In this document: piece after piece, positions 14,928 through 22,879 of the stretch
How positions within the stretch are numbered: the first letter of the stretch is position 1
Layout: the number at the start of each line of letters is the position of its first letter
DNA from: CAJQQY01 sp964352225
Lineage (GTDB): Bacteria > Bacteroidota > Bacteroidia > Chitinophagales > Saprospiraceae
Assembly: GCA_964352225.1 (NCBI GenBank)
Contig: CAYGRM010000060.1
Location: 1 to 22,879, forward strand
Length of the DNA stretch: 22,879 nt
Direction: 5' to 3'
Translations under genes and position numbers: made by a program
Notes under the pieces: generated by a model
Database searches by the model: none
Seen by the model: the letters and a program-made list of their open reading frames with translations, nothing else
What the model was told of the DNA's origin: nothing

Positions 14928-17900
14928 AAAAGAACGACCAAGATAAAAGACTAAAACATCTCAGCGATCAGCATGAGGTACCGTTCAATCCCGCTGCGTG
15001 GGAAAAGATGGATGCGTTGTTGGACAACACGCCGCCACCTGAACCGCCTCGTCCTGGAAGCTCTTTTTTCAATTATAAAAATATATTAGCTATGATAATT
15101 TTACTCATGATTTTAATGTACTTCGTCGTACCGACGGGGGAAATTCCAAGCGATATTCATGCAACGGAAACATCCGCTGCTGCTACATCCCAAGACAATT
15201 ACATTTTTGAAAATAACGATACTACAAAGCAAGAAACGAAACAGATTACTGAAGATGATTTAGAGAAAAATAAACCGATAGCTGGCGCAAGAGATACTTG
15301 GGAGAATATTATTTCTCCTGATTTTCAAGAGCCATATTTAATTAGTCAGCAGCAACCTGTTGTTCCAAATTTCATTGAACCTTCTACTGATGGGCCAGAG
15401 GATATTATTTATCAAAGTATGCCTTCTGATCAATTATTTATCGAAAAAATAGAAGAGCAATTATCGACTTATCATCAATTTCGAGCAGAGGAAAAAGTGT
15501 ATTTGCACTTTGATCGAACTATGTTAAAACCTGGCGAAACACTTTGGTTTAGTGCTTATGTGCGAGATGCCAATAACTTGCAGCCGAGTGCCAAAAGTGA
15601 TATGGTTTATGTTGAATTCATCGCTCCAAATGGAGGTGTTTTAAAGCAATTAAAATTGGTTGCAAAAAATGGAATTGCCAAAGGTGATATCCAAACAAGT
15701 GCCGAAATGGTCGGTGGAATTTATAAAATAAAAGCTTACACCAATTGGCAGAAAAATTTCCAAACTGCTTTCGAAAGAAAAATCACCTTACAAAAAACAG
15801 TACTACCACATTTACGCATGGAATTAGATTTTCAAAGAGAAGCGTACGGCGCAGGTGATGAAGTGGTAGTAAAGTTAGATTTGAAAACTTTAGAAAATAC
15901 AGCTTTGGCAAATTTCGCTTTTGACTATCAAGTGAGTTTGGCAGGTCAGATTTTTTCTAATCAAAAATCTAAGACAGATGCGAAAGGTCACGTGGAGTTT
16001 AAATTCAATTTGCCCAAAGATTTAGATACTAATGATGGACTTGTAAATGTAATGTTACAATACAATGGGCAAGGCGAATCAATCTCTCGTTCCATTCCAA
16101 TTGTGTTGAATAAAATGGATCTACAATTCTTCCCTGAAGGAGGAGATTTGACTGCAGGTTTTGAGCAGCGGGTGGCGTTCAAAGCATTGAATGAATTTGG
16201 TAAACCTGCCGATGTGGAAGGACATGTGTTAAATGAAAATGGAGTGATCGTCAGCCGATTTAAAAGTTATCATCAAGGGATGGGAGCATTTGATTTGAAA
16301 GCATTTAAAGGTGATAAATATATTGCGAAAATTACCAAGCCACAGAATATTGAAGGGGAATTTCCTTTACCACAAGTTTTAGAAAAAGGCAATGTGATGC
16401 AAGTTATGAGTATCGATGAAGATCGAGTGCAAGTCAAAGTGCAAAATATTGATAATGAGTCACTTACGTTGATTTTGCAGTCACAAGGGAAAATTTATAA
16501 CAGTATAGCTACAAGTGCAAATGCGGGAGTTCATTTATTAGAAATCCCTATTAAAGATGCTCCGATTGGTTTAGCACAATTAACCTTATTTGACACGCAA
16601 GAGCGACCTCATGCAGAGCGTTTAGTTTTCCTAAACAAAGAAAAAACCTTCGATATAAAAATCACCACCAATAAAGATCAATATCTTCCTCGTGAAAAAG
16701 TTTCCATGCAAATCAAGGTAAAAGATGAAAATGGAAAACCTGTAAAAGGTAATTTTTCCGTAGGAGTGACGGATGATAAATTGCTCAGTTTTGCTGATGA
16801 TAAGCAAGGCAAAATGTTAGCTTATTTATTATTAGAATCTGACTTAAAAGGGGAGATCGAAGAACCGAATTTTTATTTTGAACCAAAGGAAAAACATGCT
16901 GATAAAGATCAAAATCTTGCTTTAGATTATTTATTGATGACCCATGGTTGGAGAAGATTTACTTGGAAATATGAGGCAAGTCCGATCGCAGGAATGGTTT
17001 ATCCCAATGAAAAAGCCATCGTGGCAGGAGTGGTCTTAGATGATTTTGGACAAGTGGTAAAAGATGCGATCGTTCGAATTGAAGGAATAGAACAGTCGGT
17101 GGTTACAGATGAAAATGGACGATTCACTTTTGAAAATGTGTCTTTGGTGGGGAAAAGAAACGGAGCTAATTCACATTTATCCATTGTTGCTTCAAAAGGA
17201 GGAGCGAGTAAAATTTTAGTCAATAATTATGGCGAAGAATATGTGATGAGATTGAAAAATGCCAACAATCAAAATATTGCGACCAAAGCAATTCCGATGA
17301 ATAGCACTCGTCAAATCAGAGGACAAATTTTGGATGCAAATGGAGAGGCGATGATTGGTGCCAATGTTTATTTGGAAGGGAAAAATATTGGCGCAATTAC
17401 AGATTTTGATGGTAATTATGTGATCAATAATGTGCCTACTGGAAAACATGCTTTGCGTACAGATTACATTGGTTATCAGTCAGTTACAGAGATTGTGACG
17501 GTTAATCCAAACGAATCACTTTTAGCTAATGTAACCCTACCTGAATCGGACTTGATATTGGACGAGGTAGTGATTACTAGCTTGAAAAGAGATAGCAGAA
17601 TTAAAGAAACAAAGGCTTCTAAAAATACTATTCTGACTCCTAATACTTCTCAAGAAATCGTAGTTACAGATTTTAGAGAGCCGATCTTGGAAGCTGAATT
17701 TTTAGAAATGGAAGAAGCAAATAAATTACTGCGAGGTAGTGCGGTAACAAGTGAGCAAATAAGAAATTTACCGACTCGAAATATCAACGCGATCGCTGCT
17801 GCAACTGCTGGTTCAAGTTCTAGAGATGAAGGTGCTGCAATTGCAATTAGAAGTTCTAGATCTAATGCTACAGATTATTATATCGATGGTATTCGGATGA

Positions 17901-20725
17901 CTGGAGATCTTCTGCCTGAAAGTGAAATTGCCCAAATGCAAATAATTACCGGAGGAACACCAGCGAAATTTGAAGGAAATACAGATCTAGCTGCTGATGG
18001 TAATCTTACAGTTATTGGTTACGGAAAATTAGAAGAACCTCTAACGAATCGAACTGCTGAAGGAGGAACCATCACTCAACGTCAAAGTAGCAAAGATCGC
18101 ATTAGAATGATAGGTGATAAAGTGATCTTGACGGATGAACCGATGGTGATTTTGGATGGAGATATTTTAGATAAAATTGCTTTGGCAGATATTAAACCTA
18201 ATGAAATCAAATCAGTAGAAGTGCATGAAGATGATGCTTTTGCAGCTAATTATGGCGAGCGGGGGAAGAACGGGGTGATCTTAATTGATACTAAAAAGCG
18301 AAGTGGTACATCTTCCAATAAAGTACTTTTGGATTATCAAGCTCAACTCGTTGATAAGATAAATGATCAAATTTCAGCGTATCAAAATTTGTTGGAGTTG
18401 GCTCAAAGAATGACGATGAATAATTCTTTAGATGCTGCGCAAACTCGAAATTTGAGAATAAGTCTAAATGCTAAATTGGCAAAAATCGCCAATCATAGAA
18501 ATGTCGCTGCTGAGTTGGGAAGATTGACGGGAGTGTATCCTTCGACAAATTTTGTGGATAAAAATTTAGATTTTATTCAAGACTTAGAATATGCTCGTGA
18601 TTTTAAAAATGGCTTTTACATTGCTCGCGAATTTTATGTTCCAAAGTATAAATCAAAAATAAAGGGAGAAGCAAGAAATGATTTTCGACCAACGATTTAT
18701 TGGAATCCTAATGTCGAAACTGATGAAAATGGAAATGCAACTGTCGAGTTTTATAACTCTGATGATTTGACCACTTTTAAAGTAACGATTGAAGGAATTA
18801 CTGAAGATGGGAAAATTGGTAACAATACACACACGTATTTCACTCAGATGCCATTTGGAATGCGAACGAAGTTTCCAACCCAAGTTTTGGTTGGCGATAA
18901 ATTGACTATTCCTGTGACCATTTCGAACCATACAGACGAGAAAATGGAAGTGAAGTTAGATGCAGTTGTTCCGCAAGGATTTGAATACGTCGGGCAGGAA
19001 CCACTCTTGTATTCGGTTGATCATCAAGAAGTTAAGACGATTTATTTGCCATTCAAAGTTAAAGGCGAAGTTGGTGTACATGACTTTGAAATTAAAGCAA
19101 GCGCCAATGGAGAAGAAGATAGTTTTTCCAAAAAAATAAAAGTTTTATCAAGAGGATTTCCAGTCAATATGATGTTTAGCGGAAAAGATGTAGAAAGTAA
19201 TTTTAACATCGATGTTTCAAACGTGATTGGAAAAAATGCCGAAGCAACCTTTACGGTTCACCCTTCTGTGTTGAGCGATTTGAGTGCAGGAATGGATCGA
19301 ATGATTCGACAACCGACTGGTTGTTTTGAACAAACTTCGAGTAAAAATTATCCTAATCTTTTGGTTCTTGATTATTTACAAAAAACTAATTCACTCGATC
19401 AAAATTTAGGTGCTCGATTGGATGATGTCTTGGAAAAAGGCTATCAACGATTACTCACTTTTGAAGTGAAAGGTGGTGGATTTGATTGGTATGGAAAACC
19501 TCCAGGGCATGAAGGATTGACGGCTTATGGTTTGATGCAATTCAAAGATATGCAACGTGTTCATCGAGTAGATCAAGATTTAATTAACCGAACTGCTGAG
19601 TGGTTATTGACTCGGAAAAATGGAAAAGGTGGATGGCAAACGAGCAAGCGAAATGGAGGTAGTTGGAGCGCTGAAAATCCCGCAGGCGATGCTTATATCA
19701 CATGGGCAATGTCAGAAGCTGGGTTTGGTGGAAAAGTTCGCCCTGAAATAGAAAAATCTTATGAAGATGCACTCCAGTTAAAGGATCCATATGTGATGGC
19801 ATTGGTAATCAATACTTTGCATAATATCGAAGATGGTCGAGCCGAAAAACTGCTCAAAGATTTATTAAAACTCCAAGCAGAAGATGGTAGTTGGACAGGC
19901 CAAACTTCAATGACTCGGTCAGGTGGGAAAAGTTTGAAAATTGAGACTACTGCACTCGCTGCATTAGCTATAATGAAAGTTGGAAAAGGCTTAACACAAT
20001 TAGAAGAAGCTATGAAATTTATTGCCTGCTCCAAAACGGATTATGGATTTGGTTCAACTCAATCTACCGTTTTGGCGATGAAAGCCTTAATTCAACATGC
20101 ACAGTTTTCTACAAAATTGAATACTGATGGAGTCGTAAAATTAATGATTGATGGGAATGAAGTAGCTCGGCAAGCATTTACCAGCGAGCAAAAAACGCCG
20201 ATCGTTTTTGACAAAATCAGTCCATTTTTCACCGAAGGAAATCATGAGGTAAAAGTGTTATTTGCTGATACGGAAACTGCTTTACCTTTTGATTTGTCCG
20301 TGAAATACTTTACCAACCTTCCAAAAAATGATGCAGAATGCAAAGTGAATTTAAAAACAACTTTGCAAACGCCTGCTGGAAATGTCGGTGAAAACATTCG
20401 CTTAACCATACATTTACAAAATACGACAAACGAAGTTTTACCCAATACCATTGCAAAAATTGGAATCCCATCAGGTTTGAATTTACAACCTTGGCAACTA
20501 AAAGAGTTACAAGAAAAACTCGCTTTTGATTACTATGAAATTATGAATGGCTATCTCATTTTACATTATCGAGGAATGGCTGCCAATGAAACCAGAGAAG
20601 TAAATTTAGATCTGAAAGCTGACTTAGTAGGAACTTACGAGGCACCTGCATCAGTAGCCTATTTATACTATACGAATGAATTGAGAAATTGGAGTAAACC
20701 TGAAAGTGTAAAAATTAATCCGTAG
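14924..20725 (+). CDS. Anti-sigma-like transmembrane alpha-2-macroglobulin with TonB-plug-like insert
   Basis: The 1933-residue protein has a cytoplasmic tail (1-51) with VPFNPAAWEKMDALLD, like the N-termini of Bacteroidota anti-sigma proteins. A Pro-rich hinge and one transmembrane helix (about 52-69) follow, then an approximately 110-residue low-complexity periplasmic spacer. Residues about 188-690 are macroglobulin domains (KVYLHFDRTMLKPGETLWF marks MG2; QFFPEGGDLTAGFEQ follows). Two carboxypeptidase-D regulatory domains lie at about 697-775 and 796-885. TonB-plug-like segments lie at about 942-1005 (DYYIDGIRMTGDL) and 1070-1128 (MVILDGDIL, NYGERGKNGVILIDTKK). From about 1250 comes the alpha-2-macroglobulin core, with thioester motif GCFEQ (Cys1467, Gln1470) and a helical thioester domain to about 1740. 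No signal peptide or lipobox is seen, so it should be anchored in the inner membrane facing the periplasm. Bacterial relatives trap proteases through the thioester; coupling to the overlapping sigma gene suggests sensing of protease or envelope damage, which is inference. No outer-membrane barrel follows the plug-like part. Confidence 0.88.
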   Translation: MKKNDQDKRLKHLSDQHEVPFNPAAWEKMDALLDNTPPPEPPRPGSSFFNYKNILAMIILLMILMYFVVPTGEIPSDIHATETSAAATSQDNYIFENNDTTKQETKQITEDDLEKNKPIAGARDTWENIISPDFQEPYLISQQQPVVPNFIEPSTDGPEDIIYQSMPSDQLFIEKIEEQLSTYHQFRAEEKVYLHFDRTMLKPGETLWFSAYVRDANNLQPSAKSDMVYVEFIAPNGGVLKQLKLVAKNGIAKGDIQTSAEMVGGIYKIKAYTNWQKNFQTAFERKITLQKTVLPHLRMELDFQREAYGAGDEVVVKLDLKTLENTALANFAFDYQVSLAGQIFSNQKSKTDAKGHVEFKFNLPKDLDTNDGLVNVMLQYNGQGESISRSIPIVLNKMDLQFFPEGGDLTAGFEQRVAFKALNEFGKPADVEGHVLNENGVIVSRFKSYHQGMGAFDLKAFKGDKYIAKITKPQNIEGEFPLPQVLEKGNVMQVMSIDEDRVQVKVQNIDNESLTLILQSQGKIYNSIATSANAGVHLLEIPIKDAPIGLAQLTLFDTQERPHAERLVFLNKEKTFDIKITTNKDQYLPREKVSMQIKVKDENGKPVKGNFSVGVTDDKLLSFADDKQGKMLAYLLLESDLKGEIEEPNFYFEPKEKHADKDQNLALDYLLMTHGWRRFTWKYEASPIAGMVYPNEKAIVAGVVLDDFGQVVKDAIVRIEGIEQSVVTDENGRFTFENVSLVGKRNGANSHLSIVASKGGASKILVNNYGEEYVMRLKNANNQNIATKAIPMNSTRQIRGQILDANGEAMIGANVYLEGKNIGAITDFDGNYVINNVPTGKHALRTDYIGYQSVTEIVTVNPNESLLANVTLPESDLILDEVVITSLKRDSRIKETKASKNTILTPNTSQEIVVTDFREPILEAEFLEMEEANKLLRGSAVTSEQIRNLPTRNINAIAAATAGSSSRDEGAAIAIRSSRSNATDYYIDGIRMTGDLLPESEIAQMQIITGGTPAKFEGNTDLAADGNLTVIGYGKLEEPLTNRTAEGGTITQRQSSKDRIRMIGDKVILTDEPMVILDGDILDKIALADIKPNEIKSVEVHEDDAFAANYGERGKNGVILIDTKKRSGTSSNKVLLDYQAQLVDKINDQISAYQNLLELAQRMTMNNSLDAAQTRNLRISLNAKLAKIANHRNVAAELGRLTGVYPSTNFVDKNLDFIQDLEYARDFKNGFYIAREFYVPKYKSKIKGEARNDFRPTIYWNPNVETDENGNATVEFYNSDDLTTFKVTIEGITEDGKIGNNTHTYFTQMPFGMRTKFPTQVLVGDKLTIPVTISNHTDEKMEVKLDAVVPQGFEYVGQEPLLYSVDHQEVKTIYLPFKVKGEVGVHDFEIKASANGEEDSFSKKIKVLSRGFPVNMMFSGKDVESNFNIDVSNVIGKNAEATFTVHPSVLSDLSAGMDRMIRQPTGCFEQTSSKNYPNLLVLDYLQKTNSLDQNLGARLDDVLEKGYQRLLTFEVKGGGFDWYGKPPGHEGLTAYGLMQFKDMQRVHRVDQDLINRTAEWLLTRKNGKGGWQTSKRNGGSWSAENPAGDAYITWAMSEAGFGGKVRPEIEKSYEDALQLKDPYVMALVINTLHNIEDGRAEKLLKDLLKLQAEDGSWTGQTSMTRSGGKSLKIETTALAALAIMKVGKGLTQLEEAMKFIACSKTDYGFGSTQSTVLAMKALIQHAQFSTKLNTDGVVKLMIDGNEVARQAFTSEQKTPIVFDKISPFFTEGNHEVKVLFADTETALPFDLSVKYFTNLPKNDAECKVNLKTTLQTPAGNVGENIRLTIHLQNTTNEVLPNTIAKIGIPSGLNLQPWQLKELQEKLAFDYYEIMNGYLILHYRGMAANETREVNLDLKADLVGTYEAPASVAYLYYTNELRNWSKPESVKINP

Positions 20726-20742
20726 TTCAGATAGTAACGTGG

Positions 20743-20821
20743 TGGTCTGCTTTAGCTGACCATAAAACTCTTACTGCGAAAAGAATTTCAAGACTCGTAA
20801 TACGAGTGACTATATTTTTTT
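20743..20821 (+). terminator. Two weak hairpins after the macroglobulin gene
   Basis: The first hairpin is TGGTC-T-GC (20743-20750) with GC-T-GACCA (20755-20762), having one T-T mismatch and a 4-base loop. The second is ACTCGTA (20793-20799) with TACGAGT (20801-20807), followed after seven bases by a T-run (20815-20821). The second could act as a weak terminator ahead of the strong one at 20838. Confidence 0.4.
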
Positions 20822-20837
20822 AAAGTTGTGAAATGGC

Positions 20838-20877
20838 AAAACCCGTGGCGAATCATCGACACGGGTTTTCTTTTTTT
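20838..20877 (+). terminator. Strong rho-independent terminator of the sigma/macroglobulin operon
   Basis: AAAACCCGTG (20838-20847) and CACGGGTTTT (20860-20869) form a perfect 10-base stem, with an inner CGA/TCG pairing in the loop, followed by C and seven Ts. The A-run on the other strand may also let it stop transcripts arriving from the BamA-like gene. Confidence 0.9.
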
Positions 20878-20883
20878 GGAATC

Positions 20884-21050
20884 AAACCCCGACCCCAAAA
20901 GGGGAGTTTTGGCTTTCCATTTAATTGGGAACCTACTTTCATTAATTTGACTTATTTCTTTCAAAAAAAAATAGTTTTCCAATCTTTCCTGTAAAAATGA
21001 TTTAAGAAAATGAAGGAAAGCTAAAACTCCCCTTTTGGGGTCGGGGGTTT
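20884..21050. repeat. Inverted pair of GC-rich palindromes (REPIN or MITE-like element)
   Basis: The arms 20884-20918 and 21015-21050 are inverted copies of about 35 bases with only two differences, around a 96-base AT-rich centre. Each arm contains its own small palindrome, CCCC-AAAA-GGGG. The pair thus matches the layout of REPINs (two REP sequences in opposite orientation) or a short non-autonomous inverted-repeat element. The right arm touches the stop codon of the BamA-like gene. No transposase is present here, and other copies cannot be checked in this window. Confidence 0.75.
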
Positions 21051-22879
21051 TAATCCAGCTCAAACCCCAACGTAAAATTAAACCTACCCAAATTCTCCAA
21101 AGTCTTCGCCCCCACATTATCAAACCCAATTCCATAATCCACCCCCAAAGTTCCAAACATCGGCAAGTGTGCTCGAAACCCAACACCTGCTGCTCGCTTC
21201 AAATCAAAAGGATTATAATCACCAAAACTACTCCACGAATTACCCGCTTCCAAAAAAGCTAAACCATAAATTGTCGCACTCGGATTTAATGAAATTGGAA
21301 ATCGCAACTCGGCTGTAAACTTATTAAAAAGTGGTGTTGCCACAACTTCATCTCCTTGCAAGTTTGATTCAAAATCATCCACCCGATAACCACGCATCGT
21401 AATTCGATCCGTTCCCGTAAATCCAGCTTGACTATTGCTCAAGGCATCACCACCTAATTGAAAACGCTCAAACGGAGTCGTTCCATTGACATTATTATAA
21501 TTGCCCATATAACCCATTTTTGCGGCTAATTTCAAGGTCAATTTTTTACCAATAGGTAAATATTTTTCTGCATCTAATCGCCATTTATGATATTCAATTA
21601 ATCGATGTTTTTGCTCGACGGTTTGGTCTGTATTTTTTTCAGAAAAAAGAGAATAAGGTGGCGTGAATTGCATGGTCAAAGAAACCTTCGAACCACTCGT
21701 CGGAAAGATCGGATGATTCAAAGTTGTACGCGTAAATTCTTGCGATATATTCAAATTGAAATACTTTCCATCGGCCACTAATTCACCATCGTCCGTTCGG
21801 AAAAGACCACTTGACCAATTATCCAAGTTGTAAGTTTGAAAATTTAAACCCGTTCGAGAAATCAGATATTCGTTACCTAATTTGAATCTTTTTCCCAACT
21901 TAACATTCGCTCCAAAAATATTTAAATGTTCGTCAAATAAAGATTCCGTCGTCCCATCATCTTTGTATTGATTATAAAATACGCCAAAGCTCAATGCGTT
22001 CGGTTTTCCATTCAGCCAAGGTTCCGAAAATGAAAAATTATACGACTGATATTGTTTTCCACCATATTGCACTCGTAGTCCAACGGACTGTCCATCGCCT
22101 CTTGGAAAAGGTGTCCAGCCATCTTTTTGAAACATTTTTCGAACAGAGAAATTATTCAATTGTACACCTGCCGAACCAACAACCCCGACATCACTTCCAC
22201 CCCAACTTCCCGCCAATTCAAATTGATCATTACTCTTTTCTTCCACTTCATATTCGATGTCTACTGTTCCGTTTTGAGGGTTAGGTGTTGGCGTAACGGA
22301 AATAGATTCTGGATTAAAAAAGCCCATGTTTATAAGGCTTCGTTGCGAACGAATCAATTCTTCTCGATTAAATTTATCCCCTGGAAGTGTTCGTAATTCC
22401 CTTCTAATTACATCTTCATTGGTGATATGATTTCCAACAATTTTTACGTCACCAATAGTTGCTTGTGCTCCTTCGGAAATTTGGATTTCGATGTCAATTT
22501 GATTTTCATTTAAAGAATTTTCAACTGGAACCGCTCGGAAAAATAAATGACCGTCATCCATGTATAATCGACTAATATCTCGCCCATTTTCACTAAAATT
22601 AATTCGTTCATTCAGCAGTTGAGGATTAAAAATATCTCCCTTATTGATACCCAAAATTTTTGTCAAAAGGATATCAGAATATTTTGAATTTCCTTTCCAA
22701 GTGATCTCGCCAAATCGATATTGAATACCTTCGTCAATGTTTATTTTGATGTTTAAATTTTCTCCTTTTTTACGATCTATTTTGGTGTCAATTATTTTTG
22801 CATCTTGATATCCGAGCGTAGAATAATATTCCAAAATTCTCTTTTTATCATTTTCAAAATCTTCTTTGATGTAAAATGG
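21050..22879 (-). CDS. bamA: BamA-like outer-membrane protein assembly factor (5' end outside the window)
   Basis: The visible 609 codons include at least two complete POTRA domains and part of a third (for example GEITWKGNSKYSD and IGDVKIVGNHITNEDVIRREL). They are followed by a 16-strand-type Omp85 barrel with the loop-6 motif RGY in TMRGYRVDD and the usual barrel end, with late strands GVGFRAHLPMFGTLGVDYG and a C-terminal LGFELD. BamA folds and inserts outer-membrane beta barrels such as the TonB receptor in this window. The reading frame stays open to the right edge, so the N-terminal POTRA domains and signal peptide lie beyond it. A TTG at 22834 is merely an internal codon, not the start. 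The gene is convergent with the macroglobulin operon, and its stop abuts an inverted palindrome pair. Confidence 0.92.
   Translation of the reverse strand, partial: PFYIKEDFENDKKRILEYYSTLGYQDAKIIDTKIDRKKGENLNIKINIDEGIQYRFGEITWKGNSKYSDILLTKILGINKGDIFNPQLLNERINFSENGRDISRLYMDDGHLFFRAVPVENSLNENQIDIEIQISEGAQATIGDVKIVGNHITNEDVIRRELRTLPGDKFNREELIRSQRSLINMGFFNPESISVTPTPNPQNGTVDIEYEVEEKSNDQFELAGSWGGSDVGVVGSAGVQLNNFSVRKMFQKDGWTPFPRGDGQSVGLRVQYGGKQYQSYNFSFSEPWLNGKPNALSFGVFYNQYKDDGTTESLFDEHLNIFGANVKLGKRFKLGNEYLISRTGLNFQTYNLDNWSSGLFRTDDGELVADGKYFNLNISQEFTRTTLNHPIFPTSGSKVSLTMQFTPPYSLFSEKNTDQTVEQKHRLIEYHKWRLDAEKYLPIGKKLTLKLAAKMGYMGNYNNVNGTTPFERFQLGGDALSNSQAGFTGTDRITMRGYRVDDFESNLQGDEVVATPLFNKFTAELRFPISLNPSATIYGLAFLEAGNSWSSFGDYNPFDLKRAAGVGFRAHLPMFGTLGVDYGIGFDNVGAKTLENLGRFNFTLGFELD

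Noticed and set aside
20788..21186. 132-codon minus-strand ORF overlapping the terminator, the inverted palindrome pair and the end of bamA
   Set aside because: It runs through a terminator and both palindrome arms, overlaps the true BamA frame, and its translation (Trp-rich, low complexity) is not protein-like.
22832..22834. TTG as start codon of the BamA-like gene
   Set aside because: The frame continues upstream to the window edge with POTRA-like sequence, so the gene is simply cut by the window.

Overview
The window looks like chromosomal DNA from an AT-rich member of the Bacteroidota, most likely the Saprospiraceae/Saprospiria group. This rests on four things: leaders with few Shine-Dalgarno motifs, secreted proteins ending their signal peptides in Ala/Gly-Gln, SusC-like plug and carboxypeptidase-D regulatory modules, and a PfaA-type polyunsaturated fatty acid synthase, which fits a lineage known for C20 polyunsaturated lipids. 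The taxonomic call is inference.

Left part (1-7642, all minus strand): a TetR regulator is followed by a PfaA-type megasynthase. The megasynthase is read as two ORFs: KS-MAT-coiled coil-3xACP (2647-6942) and KR-DH (101-2548). The first stops right after the third ACP. The second is open in the -1 frame back through that stop, has no ATG before its KR domain, and meets the first at a perfectly phased A-AAA-AAG heptamer (2653-2659) followed by RNA structure. This is either programmed -1 frameshifting that makes a full KS-MAT-ACP3-KR-DH protein, or a one-base indel/assembly error. Several palindromic elements sit in or beside these genes, two of them in frame inside coding sequence.

Middle (7643-14030): an approximately 650-base gene-free stretch holds a candidate TetR operator and a terminator-like hairpin. 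Next come a small His-rich membrane-anchored protein and a TonB-dependent receptor with a His-rich plug, probably a metal-uptake pair. A secreted protein of unknown function lies on the minus strand, divergent from another secreted unknown across a promoter region with a perfect dyad. A 98-residue conserved protein follows. Clear hairpin terminators separate the units.

Right part (14031-22879): an ECF sigma factor overlaps by four bases (ATGA) the start of a 1933-residue protein. That protein joins an anti-sigma-like cytoplasmic tail, one transmembrane helix, macroglobulin domains, two carboxypeptidase-regulatory domains, TonB-plug-like segments and a bacterial alpha-2-macroglobulin core with an intact Cys-Phe-Glu-Gln thioester. 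This sigma/sensor fusion is the most interesting candidate system in the window. A long extended hairpin lies directly in front of the sigma gene. After tandem terminators there is an inverted pair of GC-rich palindromes abutting the 3' end of a BamA-like outer-membrane assembly protein, which runs off the right edge. I see no tRNA, rRNA, CRISPR array or transposase.
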